Below are positions 61,101 to 64,000 of a DNA stretch of 64,000 bases, piece after piece (the stretch's first letter is position 1; each line of letters begins with the position of its first letter). The notes under the pieces were generated by a model that saw only the letters and a program-made list of their open reading frames with translations, had not been told where the DNA came from and searched no databases. A program made the translations under genes and the position numbers. The stretch is from contig JAOWCC010000577.1 in assembly GCA_030867875.1 (NCBI GenBank), positions 4,480,660-4,544,659 of the forward strand, written 5' to 3'. This stretch comes from Actinernus sp. WN-2022. Lineage: Eukaryota; Cnidaria; Anthozoa; Actiniaria; Actinernidae.

Positions 61101-62735
61101 GTTTTTTTTAATTATAATCTAACCTATGAACACTATTGTACTAAGTAAAAGGGCGTGACATTTTGATCAGGTTAATTTTGTGTCGCAGTAATTGCTCTAG
61201 AAGTTGTGGCGGCGCCGTCGGTGGTTATAACTGAAAGGTAATCATTCATGACCAAGTGTTTTTAAATATTGTGGCTGTATATCTCCATGTAGCTTCCAAC
61301 GCACGCCGGCTGTCTGTGTGGTAATAATAAAAATACTACAAAAGTCGATCTTTAGCATTTTAGTACGTATACGTTGTCATACTTCTTGTGATTATTTTTC
61401 CAGGCCACAACTTCATATGTTCGCACACTATTTAAAAATTGATGCATTACATTATCAGATATTGTGTCATATTATCTGGAAGATAGAGAAAATAAATTTA
61501 TGGAAAATGTGCAAATTTTAAATCGATTAAAGAACGAAGATTTTATCTAAGTAGAAAAAGTATTCTTACACTGTTAATAATTAATATATAACAGCGGGGA
61601 ATGGTGCTCAGCCAGGTTATGTAAGTATCCTTTCTGTTTTCTTTCTTTACACTTATCGAAGTACGATATTTTATATGAGCTAATATATATGCAATTTTCA
61701 ACGTATGGATCAGTCGGCGAATTTTGGAGAAAAAACGTCGCGAAATCAAACTAGTAGTTTCGAGCCGGTTTTAAAATTTGCCACTTTACAAAAAATCTAA
61801 AACTATTTGCGAAATTTAACTATTTGAGATGGATTATTTTTTATCTACGGTTAATTTTGAGCATGCGGAATAAGTAAATAAAAGCCAAGCCACAATAAAA
61901 ACCAACAGAATAGAATGCTCGCTGCTGATTTTGAAATAGTGGTGGTTTCCGAATATACGTTAACTGAATTCAAATATGGCGATTTTCTAATTGGCTTACC
62001 AAAAATCTTGCTGTAACAACTACCCTTAACCGTCTAAAATATCACAGTTTACAATCAATAGGGTCGTAGTATGTAGACCACGCGAATTGAGAGTGAACAA
62101 TGAAGGCTTTTAATTCGGCAATTTATAAAGTTGAAGGTTTTTACGTATTTCTGCAGAGAAAGTTGAAAATGTAGCGGCAACTGCGCCGACATTTTCCCGT
62201 GCAGTTATTTTATTGCATTCAGAACTCACGCGTCAGTTAACGTACTGAAGCCCCATTCACACGACAAGCATTTGGGGACTTGAGCCCGCGGGCCGATAAG
62301 TTTGGGACCGGCACTCATACCTTACATTTGAGCCCGCATATTTATTGACATTATTGACCGAACTCAAATATGGCCACGGCTAATTTGTGTAGTGTTGAAG
62401 CTTGATGATATTTTCGGAAGAATAAGCTGCGTCATTTAAAATGTGCATGCTATTTAATTAGGTTTATAAGTTTGGAGATGAAATAATGATCCCTTGTGAA
62501 TTTGTCAAGGTTTAAAGTAGGCGAAAAACACCTAAACGAGCATTTCTGCCTATTCTCATACGTTTATAGCAGTTAAGAACAGCCTTAAAGACTTTTGTAT
62601 CATCCAAACTTTCCAAAACGGTCTGGGCCGGCTAGAAGACTTATATAGGTACGTATACGTTAATAAAGTTTCATCATCATTATCTTTTTCCGTAGAGATT
62701 TCTTCACGCGAACTAGTCAACGGACTGATTGAAGT
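58143..62735. other. 4.6-kb AT-rich stretch without recognised gene
   Basis: Only a remnant of the 28700/45085 repeat (58470-58650). A GC-rich patch at 61195-61245 is flanked by CAG and GTAATC and reads NCSRSCGG then a stop, so I do not call an exon. ATG followed by a GTAAGC donor-like word at 59300 is likewise insufficient. Confidence 0.5.
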
Positions 62736-63699
62736 CACTATAGGAGCCAGGATTGTAGAACTGATAAACCTTCTTCTACTATAGAATTAACAAACCTCCT
62801 TCTACTATAGAACTGATAAACCTGTTTTTTTCTACTATAGAACTGATAAACCTTCTTCTACTATAGAACTGATAAACCTTCTTCTATACTATGGAACTGA
62901 TAAACCTTCTTCTGACTATAGAATTCTGACTATAGAACTGGTAAACTGGCCTTCCACTATTAATATAACTGATAAACCTTATTTTACTATAGAACTGATA
63001 AACCTACTTCTACTCTAGAACTATAACAAACCTTCTATACTATAGAACTGATAAACCTTCTTCTGACTATATAGAACTGGTAAACCTTCTTCTGACTATA
63101 GAATTCTGACTATAGAACTGGTAAACTACTGGCCTTCTTCCACTATTAATAGAACTGATACACCTTCTTTTACTATAGAACTGATAAACCTTCTTCTACT
63201 ATTAATAGAACTGATAAACCTTCTTCTACTATAGAACTGATAAACCTTCTGACTATAAGAACTGATAAACCTTCTTCTACTATAGAACTGGTAAACCTTT
63301 ACCCTGGTTCCAGAGGTGCTCAGGTACAGATATACTTTAATGTGCAGCGATCGAAGGAGTTGATTCCCGAAGGAGTTTTGTTTTGCGAGAAGACCGTACG
63401 AGGCTCGTCGCTTCGCGACTCTGTGCTGAAATCAAGCCTGCGGCTCAATTTCAGCTGGTCTCGCTTCGCTCGACCGACGATTTCGAGCCTCTGGTATCCA
63501 GGGTAGTAAACCTTCTTCTGACTATAGAACGGATAAACCTTCTACTATAACAATGATAAACCTTCTAAATAAATATTAATAGAACTGATAAACCTTCTAC
63601 TATAGAACTTATAAACATTCTTCATCTGACTATATAACTGATAAACCTTCTACTATAGAACTGATAAACCTTATTATACTATAGAACTGATAAACCTTT
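62736..63699. repeat. ~26-bp minisatellite, about 30 units
   Basis: Units CTATAGAACTGATAAACCTT plus CTTCTA, with indel variants (CTGACTATAGAATT, ATTAATAGAACT). Interrupted by the MITE at 63300-63505. Confidence 0.95.
63300..63505. mobile_element. GC-rich MITE inside the minisatellite
   Basis: ACCCTGGTTCCAGAGG at the left and CCTCTGGTATCCAGGGT at the right. Interior has TCGCTTCGCGA and CTCGCTTCGCTCG words and is far GC-richer than the array. Confidence 0.85.
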
Positions 63700-64000
63700 G
63701 CAACGATTGGTGCGATCGCTGGAGAGTGGTTCCATTTAAAAATCATTTCAATTAAAATTCAATTTTAAAAAATTCAATCGCTAATTGTCGCTGTCAGAGA
63801 GTGGTTTCCATACGATAAGATAGACCATAGCTCTACCAACGATCTAGACTTTCTCAAAGTCCTTTCCAAGTTTTTCAACTTATTTTTATACCGCTTGCTT
63901 ACGGCTAAATATAGTTAATCGGACTGCGTCGCGCGAAATGGGCACGGACGACATAAAATGTAAATATAGTTTGGAATTGCTCTATATTTTGTTCACCTAT

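Noticed and set aside
61195..61245. Exon of a Cys-rich (TSR-like) secreted protein
   Set aside because: NCSRSCGG is suggestive, but the frame stops after 14 residues before the donor-like site and no neighbouring exon is found.

Overview
The window is nuclear DNA of an animal. It is AT-rich and intron-rich, with many palindromic mini-elements, degraded LINEs and tRNA-headed SINEs. The overall look, including frequent TACATGTA-type words and RecQ-like and Cys-rich fragments inside TIR elements, suggests an anthozoan cnidarian, probably a stony coral. That placement is an inference and was not tested by any search.

One host gene dominates. From 655 to 50951 (+ strand) the window carries 34 consecutive coding exons of SNRNP200/BRR2, the U5 snRNP DExH RNA helicase. 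They run from late in the first helicase cassette to the stop codon. All exon phases agree and sum to 4,326 nt, i.e. 1,441 residues plus stop. The N-terminal region and most of the first RecA-like domain lie upstream of the window. Introns average about 1.4 kb and make up most of the sequence.

Layout: 655-6902, end of helicase cassette 1 (motifs IV-VI); 8152-19208, first Sec63-like module; 19714-37024, second, pseudo-helicase cassette (Walker A kept, DETH box, no Arg finger in motif VI); 39136-50951, second Sec63-like module and acidic tail. Introns hold MITEs, LINE 3' ends, SINEs and minisatellites. About 52.7-58.1 kb is a cluster of nested DNA transposons. From 58.1 to 62.7 kb I recognise no gene. 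A 26-bp-type minisatellite, itself interrupted by a GC-rich MITE, fills 62.7-63.7 kb.

The most interesting signal is repeated local tandem duplication of splice junctions in this spliceosomal gene. The 3' splice sites of two exons are duplicated (83-bp and 124-bp units) so that the upstream copy would give an early stop. The acceptor of a third exon abuts a 99-bp (33-codon) stop-free minisatellite lying in the coding frame. The donor of a fourth is amplified as a roughly 20-bp repeat. Separately, three dispersed repeat families each have one copy expanded into a minisatellite here, and a 1.6-kb transposon with perfect 89-bp TIRs and a 9-bp target duplication sits inside the terminal repeat of another element, with fragments of a RecQ-like helicase and a ZAD-like Cys-rich protein as cargo.
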